Assembly (NCBI GenBank): GCA_963618735.1
Contig: CAVEUM010000073.1
Location: forward strand, 1 to 5,540
DNA from: CAKUFA01 sp963618735
Lineage (GTDB): Bacteria > Bacillota > Clostridia > Christensenellales > Aristaeellaceae
Length of the DNA: 5,540 bases
Direction of reading: 5' to 3'
Part shown: positions 1-5,540 of the stretch, piece after piece
Position numbering within the stretch: the first letter of the stretch is position 1
Layout: every line of letters begins with the position of its first letter
Made by a program: the position numbers and the translations under genes
The notes under the pieces: generated by a model
What the model saw: the letters and a program-made list of their open reading frames with translations, nothing else
What the model was told of the DNA's origin: nothing
Databases searched by the model: none

Positions 1-1545
1 GCTACGCCCACATACATGCCTGCAATAAAAACACTTTCCGCAATGCCAGTGTCGTTGTTCGTTACGGTTTGGAAGCTTTCGCCCGGTTCGTAAGAGAAAC
101 AATTCAGGTTCAGGCAGTCGTTCCAGTCTGCCCTGCCAATCAGCGGCAGACCATGAGGCCCCTTATGTTCAGCAATGTAATGGAACGACCTTTCCAAATG
201 TGTCATAAGACTTTGAGCAAGTGATGCATCATTATCGAATGGTACGCTTTCATCAAGAATACTCAAGTCGCCAGTTTCAGCCACGTAGGCGTTTACAGCA
301 TAAATCAGCCAAAGAGGATCATCATTGAATCCGCTGCCAACGTCCATGTTACCGCGTTTCGTCAGCGGCTGATATTGATGATAGGCGCTTCCATCCGGGA
401 ATTGCGTAGCTGCAATATCCAGGATTCGCTCCCGAGCTCTTTCGGGAATGAGATGAACAAAGCCCAGCAAATCCTGGCTGCAGTCGCGGAAGCCCATACC
501 ACGCCCAATGCCACTTTCAAAATAGCTCGCAGACCTGCTCATATTGAAAGTAACCATGCACTGATATTGATTCCATAGATTTACCTGTCGGTTCAACCGT
601 TCATCTTCTGTTTCAATACGGAATCGTCCCAGCAAATTCTCCCAATATGCCTTCAAATCATCAAGTTTTTCTTCAAATTGCTCGTTTGTAGCAAACTCTG
701 CTAAGAGCTTGTGTGCAACTTCTTTATTGATGATGCCCAGCGTTGAAAACTTATTTTCCTGCCGATTTTCGCAATAGCCAAGGACAAAAATGTAGCTACG
801 CTCCTCCATAGGCTGCAGCATGCAACGAATGCAATGGCTGCCAATAGGAGCCCATCCATGAGCATTGCTGTTTGTCGGCCGATCCTGCATGACCACAGCA
901 GGATTCTGAAACCCATTGTATAGTCCTATGAAGTTTTCGCGGCTCGTGTCATAGCCATCGACTTGCGTGTTTACGGCATAAACCGCAAAGTGATTGCGGC
1001 GCTCACGGTATTCCGTTTTATGGTAGATCACGGCTCCTTCCCGTTCAAACTCCATTTCCGCTAGGGCGTAATTGCGCTGAAAATTCGTCGTATCATCTTG
1101 TGCGTTCCACAGGCAAAACTCTACAAAGCTGTACAAAGACAGTTTTTTTACTTCTGATGAAGTATTCTTCAGCGTAATTCTGGTAACCTCAGCCGTATAT
1201 CCACGAGGAACCATAACCGTTTGGCTTGCCTGAACACCATTTTTTGAAGATGTTATGCCGGTATACCCCGTGCCAACGCGGCATTCATAGCTGTCCAAAG
1301 GCGTTTGCGTCGGTTGCCAGCCCGGATTCCAGACAGTGTCCCCATCCTTGATATAGAAATAATGACCGCCGGCNNNNNNNNNNGCGTAACAATCGGGCGT
1401 CTTTATAAAACGAGTAGCCACCAGCAGTATTGCTCACCAACGAGAAGAAGTCCTCGCACCCCAGGTAGTTGATCCAGGGATAAGGGGTGTCTGGTCGCGT
1501 TATCACGTACTCTTTGTGATTGTCATCAAAATGGCCATATTCCAT
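1..1545 (-). CDS. GH94 glycoside phosphorylase, probably cellobiose phosphorylase (C-terminus beyond window; internal N gap)
   Basis: Predicted cytoplasmic inverting phosphorylase that would split cellobiose with phosphate into glucose-1-phosphate and glucose. The protein opens MEYGHFDDNHKEYVITRPDT, followed by PWINYLG and SNTAGGYSFYKDARLLR, the standard GH94 N-terminus. After the 10-N gap it resumes in another frame with GGHYFYIKDG. Further landmarks are FVEFCLWNAQDDTTNFQRN, YHKTEYRERRNH, NLWNQYQCMVTFNMSRSAS, GIGRGMGFRDCSQD, YHQYQPLTKRGN, GFNDDPLWLI and GRADWNDCLNLNCF. The Asp of WND (codon 117-119) matches the general acid known in GH94 enzymes. About 511 residues are visible, plus perhaps 12 hidden in the gap, of roughly 810 usual; no stops occur in the true frames. 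The ATG at 1545 is chosen because AAGGAGG sits 8 nt upstream; the GTG/ATG further up overlap the PHP stop or the ribosome binding site. It is second in an operon, 17 nt after the PHP gene. Other GH94 specificities are possible, but the motifs fit cellobiose phosphorylase best as recalled. Confidence 0.93.
1374..1383. other. Assembly gap (10 N) inside the GH94 gene
   Basis: Ten undetermined bases interrupt the GH94 gene. On the minus strand the codons before the gap (ending 1384-1386) and after it (starting 1371-1373) are in different frames, so the true gap cannot be exactly 10 nt if the gene is intact. From the family sequence, where DARLRR is followed by a TRYRYNN-type stretch before GGRYFYI, about 12 residues (about 36 nt) appear to be missing. 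The run of N is therefore probably a fixed-length scaffolding placeholder. Confidence 0.9.
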
Positions 1546-1549
1546 TTGT

Positions 1550-1560
1550 CTTTCCTCCTT
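1550..1560 (-). promoter_or_regulatory. Ribosome binding site of the GH94 gene
   Basis: AAGGAGGAAAG on the minus strand, 4-8 nt before the ATG at 1545. It is a near-perfect anti-Shine-Dalgarno match and fixes that start over the upstream GTG (1566) and ATG (1563). It lies in the 17-nt gap after the PHP stop codon. Confidence 0.85.
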
Positions 1561-1562
1561 CA

Positions 1563-2345
1563 TCACACTTTTTCCGGGAGCCAGGGACGATGATAGTTTT
1601 CCTCCGTTTCATTTTCCGACAGCATATAGCAAGGCAAATAGATTTTTTCTTTTGGAAACTCGAATCGTTCTTTTTCTGTAAGCAATTGAACAGGTTGCTT
1701 CTTCAAAATTTTCCGAACGTAATCCCGGATATCGTGAAATGGTTCTTCCACTGCAATTCCCATAAGATTCTGGCCTTCATAAGAACGATGATTATCAGAA
1801 CCTGAGGTAATCATTTGGTGATTTTCCAATGCATATTGCATAGCGCACGCATCACTCAGCGGATCATTCCCTGCATTAGCAACCTCCACTGCGTCTGCAA
1901 ATCGCAGTCCAAGCAAAATTCTGTCTAAATAAGATCTCTGACGGAATGGATGTGCCTGCACTACGCAGCCGCCATAACGATGCACCTGCTCCAGTTGCTC
2001 CTTGCGCGTCCATTCTGCTACCTCGGGATGCTTCAAGAGCCACGTCTTATCCAATCCGTAAACCAAATAGTCATCGCCGTCAAATGTTTCTTCCCAGCCG
2101 AAGAACACGTCAATCCCAATCTTCAGTCCTTCATTCAGGGCATCCTCATACCCAGCGCAAAACTGATTCACCTGCTCCGTCCATGGCTTCGTTCTGTCAA
2201 CTGCAGTGTTTCCCCGCAGAAAATGATCCGTTATAATAATACCTTGATATCCACGTTCATGATATGCACGTGCATGTTCTTTGCCTGTCGAGACGCCGCA
2301 GCGGCTCCCTTGGCAAGTATGGAGATGCGTTTCATAACGATACAT
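1563..2345 (-). CDS. PHP-domain metal-dependent hydrolase/phosphoesterase, 260 aa
   Basis: A stand-alone PHP (polymerase and histidinol phosphatase) domain protein, predicted cytoplasmic because no signal peptide or membrane segment is visible. PHP enzymes use two or three metal ions to hydrolyse phosphoesters; the substrate here is unknown. Metal-ligand motifs appear in family order: H7-x-H9 (ETHLHT), D40-H41 (IIITDHF), E85 (FFGWEET), H132 (QAHPFR) and D184-x-H186 (GSDNH). This makes an active metal site likely. The start is M1 of MYRYETHLHT because GGGAGGGAG lies 5 nt upstream and because a TTG start at 2405 would fall inside the promoter -35. It leads an operon with the GH94 gene and is divergent from the sensor kinase. 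Similar proteins are often labelled histidinol-phosphatase-like, but nothing here points to histidine synthesis. A role in sugar-phosphate or glycan metabolism is inferred from context only. Confidence 0.88.
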   Translation of the reverse strand: MYRYETHLHTCQGSRCGVSTGKEHARAYHERGYQGIIITDHFLRGNTAVDRTKPWTEQVNQFCAGYEDALNEGLKIGIDVFFGWEETFDGDDYLVYGLDKTWLLKHPEVAEWTRKEQLEQVHRYGGCVVQAHPFRQRSYLDRILLGLRFADAVEVANAGNDPLSDACAMQYALENHQMITSGSDNHRSYEGQNLMGIAVEEPFHDIRDYVRKILKKQPVQLLTEKERFEFPKEKIYLPCYMLSENETEENYHRPWLPEKV

Positions 2346-2359
2346 ATAGACTCCCTCCC
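2346..2359 (-). promoter_or_regulatory. Ribosome binding site of the PHP gene
   Basis: Minus-strand GGGAGGGAG followed by TCTAT and the ATG at 2345. This decides the start: the reading frame stays open 20 codons further upstream, but those codons lie across the promoter. Confidence 0.75.
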
Positions 2360-2375
2360 ATGATACGGTAATTTC

Positions 2376-2405
2376 ATTATAAGAAAAGAAAATGCAAAAT
2401 AACAA
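2376..2405 (-). promoter_or_regulatory. Sigma-A-type promoter of the PHP-GH94 operon
   Basis: On the minus strand, TTGTTA (2405-2400), an 18-nt spacer, then a perfect TATAAT (2381-2376) followed by G. Transcription would start near 2369, giving a leader of about 24 nt that contains the ribosome binding site. The -35 is only partly consensus (TTG plus the final A), as expected of an activated promoter; a direct-repeat pair lies immediately upstream. Confidence 0.72.
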
Positions 2406-2413
2406 GTCATCTC

Positions 2414-2442
2414 TTCAGTTTCTGTTGCCTTTTTTTCAGTTT
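2414..2442. promoter_or_regulatory. Direct-repeat operator candidate, 21-bp period (site 1)
   Basis: TTCAGTTT occurs at 2414-2421 and again at 2435-2442, exactly 21 bp apart. Read on the minus strand, toward the PHP gene, this is AAACTGAA-N13-AAACTGAA, ending 32 nt before TATAAT. A matching pair with the same period, orientation and distance lies before the transporter promoter. Two half-sites 21 bp apart are typical of AraC-family activators. The binding protein is not encoded in the window, so its identity is inferred. The site could also act on the divergent kinase promoter, whose -35 candidate starts at 2450. Confidence 0.5.
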
Positions 2443-2449
2443 TTCCTTA

Positions 2450-2485
2450 TTGACGCTGTAAAAGGCTTCTTTTCTATGCTAAGAT
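2450..2485 (+). promoter_or_regulatory. Probable promoter of the sensor kinase gene
   Basis: The best -10 is the extended form TATG-C-TAAGAT (2475-2485), fitting the Gram-positive TRTGnTATAAT pattern. A good -35-like TTGACG lies at 2450-2455, but it is 24 nt from TAAGAT, too far for normal spacing. It could instead pair with TCTATG (17-nt spacer) or TATGCT (19-nt spacer). The weak TGTAAA at 2457-2462 is 17 nt from TAAGAT. A promoter here is likely, but the exact hexamers are ambiguous. Confidence 0.5.
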
Positions 2486-2490
2486 AGAAA
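2471..2490. repeat. Inverted repeat TTTCTAT-N6-ATAGAAA over the kinase promoter -10
   Basis: Perfect 7-bp arms at 2471-2477 and 2484-2490 enclose GCTAAG and cover the proposed extended -10. The position suits a repressor operator, but arms of this length in an AT-rich region can arise by chance and no regulator is visible nearby. Confidence 0.3.
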
Positions 2491-2551
2491 CAGTTACACG
2501 GACTGCTTGACGAGTCCTATGTGCGCACGTTTATAAAAGTGAGGAATATGT

Positions 2552-4222
2552 ATGTCTAAAGGTATGATGCGAAATTTTCTTTTCTCGCTGGTTATGGCAC
2601 TTTTGTTGATCATTGCCGCCATTTGGGGCTGTTACCGCTTCACTGCAGACCATATTCATGCTCAAAACGAGAAAGCAGCTGAAGCAACTATTGCCGAAGC
2701 TGTACGGCAAGCGCAGAAGATACTGGATACACAGAAGAATACAAGCCTGGTGGTTACAAACCACGATGACATTATTCGTTTCATGACAGGCACTGTGCAG
2801 GAGCGTATGGACCTTCGCACCAGTGTTCGTTCGCTGCTTACTAATGGTGTAAGTTTCTCATCAGGGGCTGTCATGGCTTATCTCTACTCAGCGGAAGGAA
2901 ACTGGATTTCCTCCACTGACAGTTCCTCTCTTGAGAGCAGTCGTGCTTTCCGCTTAAGTCGTCTTCTGGCAGAATCATATCATCTTGAAATTTCCTTCCG
3001 AAACAGCATCATTACGGATTGCTTCAGTTTTGATGATACATATTACTATGCAATTATTTCGCCTATCTTTCAGCCTGTAGCAGTTCCCCGTCTTTCGGAT
3101 TATGAAGGGAGCTTGATCATGATCTACCGGGCAGATTGTTTAATTGACGCAATCCCAAGCAGTGATTCTGCGTCAGGATTTATCCGAGAAGATTGCTCTT
3201 TTTTAGGCGGCAGCAAATTAGCTTATGAACGCTGGCTCGAAGGCGATGCAGAAGGCGTTAGCCAGTCTATTGCCGAACGAAGCTGGACGATAGAATTAGT
3301 AATGAATACTGAAAGTGATTTAACCATGCTACGCCATTTACGAGTTCTCTGTTGGGTGGTAGCGCTTGCTGCAACTGTAGCTTTAACTGTGCTGACCATC
3401 AACCAGTATCATCGTATTGTTCAGCCCATTCTCGAGCTTGCCAATCAGGTTGCAAATGTGAAACACGACGGTGATCTGCTCATCGCAAAGCATCCGCAGA
3501 CCGCCGAATTAGAGCAGTTGACAAACGCCATCAATAACATGCTTCAACGGGTCAACCAGCTCAATGGTGAAGTTGTGCAAATGAAAATGAAATACTACGA
3601 AGAGCAAATTGCCTTTTTCCAGGCACAGATCAATCCGCACTTTTTATTCAATACATTCGAGTGTATTCGCGGTATGGCTTCAGATGGGAAAATGGAAGAA
3701 GTTCGGACAGCGGCAAGCTGCATGGCCGGAATCTATCGCTACTGTGCCGTAAAGACGCCTCTTGTGCCGCTTCAGATGGAGTACGACTGTCTAAAGCAGT
3801 ATATGCGTGTCATGCAACTACGTTACGGGGACGTATACCGTTTGGATATACAAAGTGACGAAGAATCCCTGCAGCAAGAAGTTCCACGGATGTGTTTGCA
3901 GCCATTCGTAGAAAATTCAATTACGCATGGCTTCCAAACGCGACCAGAATCAGAGGCAAAGATTCTCATTACCAGCGCCGCAGAAGATGGCGTCCTCTTC
4001 ATCACTTTGGAAGACAGCGGCATCGGAATGACAGAAGACAAACTAGCCTATTACAATGCTTCACAACCGGTCCATATCGATGGCCTCCACAGTCACATTG
4101 GCATCACCAATGTTGTAACGAGATTTAATCTGCTTTTCCCGAATCGTTGCAAAATTACCTTTGCAAAATCAGAAATGGGTGGACTCAAAATTGTAATTCA
4201 ACTTCAGAAACTGAATAAATGA
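2552..4222 (+). CDS. YesM/LytS-type sensor histidine kinase, 556 aa
   Basis: Membrane sensor kinase of a two-component system, probably controlling the carbohydrate genes around it. A short cytoplasmic N-terminus leads into TM1 (about 8-28), an extracytoplasmic sensor region of about 230 residues (30-262, a size that fits a dCache-like domain), and TM2 (about 264-283). A HAMP-like linker follows (about 284-340, starting QYHRIVQPILELA), then a coiled stretch and the His_kinase domain with FQAQINPHFLFNTFE, phospho-acceptor H363 (codon 3638-3640). The ATPase part has an N box PFVENSITHG (N455), a G box EDSGIGM (488-493) and HIGITNV (515-521). The length is normal for the family. The ATG at 2552 follows GTGAGGA at a good distance; the ATG at 2548 is out of frame. 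YesM kinases usually sit beside a YesN-type AraC-family response regulator, but none is present on either side. The 3' end of the gene carries a likely operator for the downstream transporter. Confidence 0.93.
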   Translation: MSKGMMRNFLFSLVMALLLIIAAIWGCYRFTADHIHAQNEKAAEATIAEAVRQAQKILDTQKNTSLVVTNHDDIIRFMTGTVQERMDLRTSVRSLLTNGVSFSSGAVMAYLYSAEGNWISSTDSSSLESSRAFRLSRLLAESYHLEISFRNSIITDCFSFDDTYYYAIISPIFQPVAVPRLSDYEGSLIMIYRADCLIDAIPSSDSASGFIREDCSFLGGSKLAYERWLEGDAEGVSQSIAERSWTIELVMNTESDLTMLRHLRVLCWVVALAATVALTVLTINQYHRIVQPILELANQVANVKHDGDLLIAKHPQTAELEQLTNAINNMLQRVNQLNGEVVQMKMKYYEEQIAFFQAQINPHFLFNTFECIRGMASDGKMEEVRTAASCMAGIYRYCAVKTPLVPLQMEYDCLKQYMRVMQLRYGDVYRLDIQSDEESLQQEVPRMCLQPFVENSITHGFQTRPESEAKILITSAAEDGVLFITLEDSGIGMTEDKLAYYNASQPVHIDGLHSHIGITNVVTRFNLLFPNRCKITFAKSEMGGLKIVIQLQKLNK

Positions 4223-4236
4223 CAAATGAAGCTGAA
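4208..4236. promoter_or_regulatory. Direct-repeat operator candidate, 21-bp period (site 2)
   Basis: AAACTGAA at 4208-4215 and AAGCTGAA at 4229-4236 are exactly 21 bp apart, and the pair ends 31 nt before the transporter -10. This repeats the arrangement before the PHP-GH94 promoter (32 nt to its -10, same orientation). The first copy lies within a 19-nt block, CAGAAACTGAATAAATGAC (4205-4223), that matches 17 of 19 bases of the minus-strand block CAGAAACTGAAGAGATGAC (2424-2406). The upstream half overlaps the last codons of the kinase gene. A shared AraC-type activator is inferred. Confidence 0.5.
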
Positions 4237-4262
4237 AGAAAGCAAAGAATTCATGTCTTTCT

Positions 4263-4273
4263 TATGTTAAAAT
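4263..4273 (+). promoter_or_regulatory. Extended -10 promoter of the transporter genes
   Basis: TATG-T-TAAAAT fits TRTGnTATAAT (TAAAAT matches 5 of 6 bases of TATAAT). The position 17 nt upstream (4245-4250, AAGAAT) is not a -35, consistent with an activator-dependent promoter. With the preceding bases, the 17-nt core CTTTYYTATGYTAARAT is shared with the kinase promoter. Transcription would start near 4280. Read-through from the kinase gene is also possible because no terminator is visible between them. Confidence 0.5.
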
Positions 4274-4308
4274 TCAACCATAAGATACATCAGAAAGGCT
4301 TGATGACT

Positions 4309-5229
4309 ATGAAGTCGAAGTTTAGAAAAGGGCTGCTAAATGTATGGCAGGCTCGGTATCTTTATCTTTTATTGATTCCAGCCGCCCTTTACTTCATCTT
4401 CTTCCAGTATGCGCCTATGAGTGGTGTTATACTGGCTTTCAAGAAGTATAACGCCAAGCTTGGCATTTGGGGTTCTCAGTGGGTCGGTTGGGATAATTTT
4501 GCTCGCATTTTCACGACACCGGCCGCCCTCACTGCTATCAAGAATACGTTTGAAATCAACCTTTCCCGTTTGATCTGGCAATTTCCCGCTGCCATCATTC
4601 TGGCTTTGTTGCTCAACGAATTGCGAGGAACGCGGCTCAAGCGAATTTACCAAACAGTCTACACCTTCCCGCATTTTCTCAGCTGGGTTGTGGTTTCAAC
4701 ACTTCTTTCCAATTTCTTTTCTAACGGTGGTATGATCAACACGATTATCAGCAGGCTCGGCGGCACAAGAATTGATTTTCTTGCTAACGAGAGTTGGTTC
4801 CGGCCTTTCCTGTACCTGACCCATAACTGGAAGGAGATGGGATGGGATTCCATCATCTACATTGCCGCCATTGCTGCCATTGACCCTACTCTTTACGAAG
4901 CAGCTACAGTCGATGGTGCCAGTAGATGGAAGCAAGCACTTCATGTAACGCTCCCATGCATCAGTTCCACCATTGTTACCTTATTCATTTTGCAGGTTGG
5001 TCGCATCATGAACGCTGGCTTCGAGCAGATTTTCTATATGCAAAATCCTGCTGTCACGGGCGTTTCTGAGATTCTGGACACCTATGTGTATAACATAACG
5101 TTCAAAGCGGTACCAAATTACGGCTTTTCCACGGCTGTTGGTCTGTTCAAGTCCGTGATCAACCTTGTCATGTTGTTAGCAGCCAATAAGATTGTCAAGT
5201 GGATTGGCGGAAATGGTATGTTCTCATAA
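4309..5229 (+). CDS. ABC sugar transporter permease, LplB/YteP type (CUT1), 306 aa
   Basis: Integral-membrane subunit of an oligosaccharide importer, expected to pair with the permease that follows. From M1 of MKSKFRK it begins with a basic tail and TM1 (about 17-37) ending in FFQYAPMSGVILAFKKYN, the usual opening of the LplB group. More membrane segments lie at about 88-104, 117-137, 176-191, 217-233 and 272-292. The ATPase-contacting EAA loop is clear: EAATVDGASRWKQALHVTLP (197-216). The length is typical (about 300). The frame is open back to an ATG at 4219 that overlaps the kinase stop, but it has no ribosome binding site, lies upstream of the likely promoter, and would add 30 hydrophilic residues. 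AGAAAGG at 4292-4298 serves 4303 or 4309; aligned to the anti-Shine-Dalgarno, 4309 has the better distance. The substrate cannot be read from the sequence; the GH94 neighbour suggests beta-glucan oligosaccharides. Confidence 0.93.
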   Translation: MKSKFRKGLLNVWQARYLYLLLIPAALYFIFFQYAPMSGVILAFKKYNAKLGIWGSQWVGWDNFARIFTTPAALTAIKNTFEINLSRLIWQFPAAIILALLLNELRGTRLKRIYQTVYTFPHFLSWVVVSTLLSNFFSNGGMINTIISRLGGTRIDFLANESWFRPFLYLTHNWKEMGWDSIIYIAAIAAIDPTLYEAATVDGASRWKQALHVTLPCISSTIVTLFILQVGRIMNAGFEQIFYMQNPAVTGVSEILDTYVYNITFKAVPNYGFSTAVGLFKSVINLVMLLAANKIVKWIGGNGMFS

Positions 5230-5236
5230 GGAGGTG
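5228..5236 (+). promoter_or_regulatory. Ribosome binding site of the second permease gene
   Basis: AAGGAGGTG is a full-strength Shine-Dalgarno sequence. It overlaps the TAA stop of the first permease and lies 5 nt before the ATG at 5242, so translation of the two permeases is likely coupled. Confidence 0.88.
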
Positions 5237-5241
5237 TTCAC

Positions 5242-5540
5242 ATGAGTTCTACTATGCGTAAACCAGGCGAGAAGCGTTTTTCCGCCGGCAATGTAATCAT
5301 CTGGATCTTGCTTACGTTACTGGCTCTCATCATTTTCCTTCCCTTTTACAACGCTGTCGTTATTTCTTTTGAAACCAATCGCGCCTATGCGCTCAATCCA
5401 GTTTCGCTCTATCCCAGCGAATTTACGATGGTCAATTATGAATACCTGATTGAAAAAGGTCAGATTGCTGTCGGATATGGCAATACCATTTTTGTAACCG
5501 TCGTTGGTACTACCCTGAGCATGTTTGCCATGGTTATGGC
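5242..5540 (+). CDS. ABC sugar transporter permease, YtcP/AraQ type (CUT1), N-terminal 99 residues
   Basis: Second membrane subunit of the importer, cut by the right window edge. The start MSSTMRKPGEKRFSAG is followed by TM1 (about 17-39) ending in FLPFYNAVVISFE, then SLYPSEFTMVNYEYLIEKGQ, GYGNTIFVTVVGTTLSM and FAMVM entering TM2. The FLPFYN, L-x-P-x-x-F-x-x-x-NY and NTIF-V landmarks are typical of the second permease in CUT1 systems of the LplB-YtcP kind. The family is usually about 290 residues, so roughly two thirds, including the EAA loop, lies outside. It is 12 nt downstream of the first permease in the same operon. A substrate-binding lipoprotein gene commonly comes next but cannot be seen here. 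Confidence 0.92.
   Translation, partial: MSSTMRKPGEKRFSAGNVIIWILLTLLALIIFLPFYNAVVISFETNRAYALNPVSLYPSEFTMVNYEYLIEKGQIAVGYGNTIFVTVVGTTLSMFAMVM

Noticed and set aside
701..916. 71-residue hydrophobic-looking minus-strand frame that could be mistaken for a membrane protein
   Set aside because: It is a shifted frame of the GH94 gene; the true frame there reads NGFQNPAVVMQDRPTNSNAH and is continuous with the phosphorylase.
1950..2363. 137-residue open frame on the plus strand, and the overlapping frame at 1946-2236
   Set aside because: Both are antisense to the PHP gene, with no ribosome binding site and no recognisable protein; the opposite strand carries all PHP metal-binding motifs.
2346..2405. 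20-residue N-terminal extension of the PHP protein from a TTG at 2405
   Set aside because: It would start at the promoter -35 and run through the -10. The ATG at 2345 has a strong ribosome binding site and gives the normal PHP N-terminus.
2430..2446. T-rich run as a possible terminator of a gene on the plus strand
   Set aside because: No GC-rich stem precedes it and no plus-strand gene ends there; it lies between divergent promoters and holds one of the direct repeats.
2500..2528. Leader hairpin GGACT-N8-AGTCC (2500-2517) followed by the palindrome GTGCGCAC (2521-2528) before the kinase
   Set aside because: The stem is only 5 bp with a large loop and no T tract, and the palindrome is short; not enough to call a riboswitch, attenuator or terminator.
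4236..4263. Possible terminator between kinase and permease
   Set aside because: The complementary arms are AT-rich, have a 14-nt loop and are not followed by a T run, so this is not an intrinsic terminator.
4219..4308. ATG at 4219 overlapping the kinase stop (ATGA) as a coupled start for the permease
   Set aside because: It has no Shine-Dalgarno, adds an atypical 30-residue polar segment, and lies before the likely promoter. AGAAAGG before 4309 is better placed.
1..5540. CRISPR array, tRNA/rRNA, insertion sequence or defence system
   Set aside because: No spaced repeat array, cloverleaf or rRNA-like sequence, transposase or inverted terminal repeats were seen; nearly all sequence is explained by five carbohydrate-related genes.

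Overview
The window looks like a draft or metagenome-derived contig from a Gram-positive, Clostridia-type member of the Bacillota. The evidence is near-consensus AAGGAGG ribosome binding sites, TRTGnTATAAT-like extended -10 promoters, a YesM-type sensor kinase, LplB/YtcP-type sugar permeases, and a clostridial-style cellobiose phosphorylase. The genus cannot be fixed from this sequence. A 10-N scaffold gap lies at 1374-1383.

Layout: two divergent transcription units flank a regulatory region at about 2346-2551. The leftward (minus-strand) unit encodes a 260-residue PHP-domain metal-dependent hydrolase (1563-2345), then a GH94 phosphorylase most like cellobiose phosphorylase (1-1545). The GH94 gene is cut by the left window edge and interrupted by the N gap. 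The rightward (plus-strand) unit encodes a membrane sensor histidine kinase of the YesM/LytS type (2552-4222). It is followed, after an 86-nt spacer with its own likely promoter, by two CUT1-type ABC permeases (4309-5229 and 5242 to beyond 5540). No response regulator, substrate-binding protein or ATPase is visible. The solute-binding protein may lie just outside, and CUT1 systems of this kind often use a shared ATPase.

Proposed working model (inference): the ABC importer brings in a beta-glucan-type oligosaccharide. GH94 then phosphorolyses the internal disaccharide to glucose-1-phosphate plus a sugar. The kinase senses an extracellular signal, and the PHP enzyme has an unknown accessory role.

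The most interesting non-coding signal is a pair of 8-bp direct repeats with an exact 21-bp period (AAACTGAA-N13-AARCTGAA). It occurs upstream of both the PHP/GH94 promoter and the transporter promoter, in the same orientation and 31-32 nt before the -10 hexamer. This is the geometry expected of a two-half-site AraC-family activator, the class to which YesN-type response regulators (the usual partners of YesM kinases) belong. It suggests that catabolic and transport operons are controlled together by a regulator encoded elsewhere. There is no gene-free stretch longer than about 206 nt.
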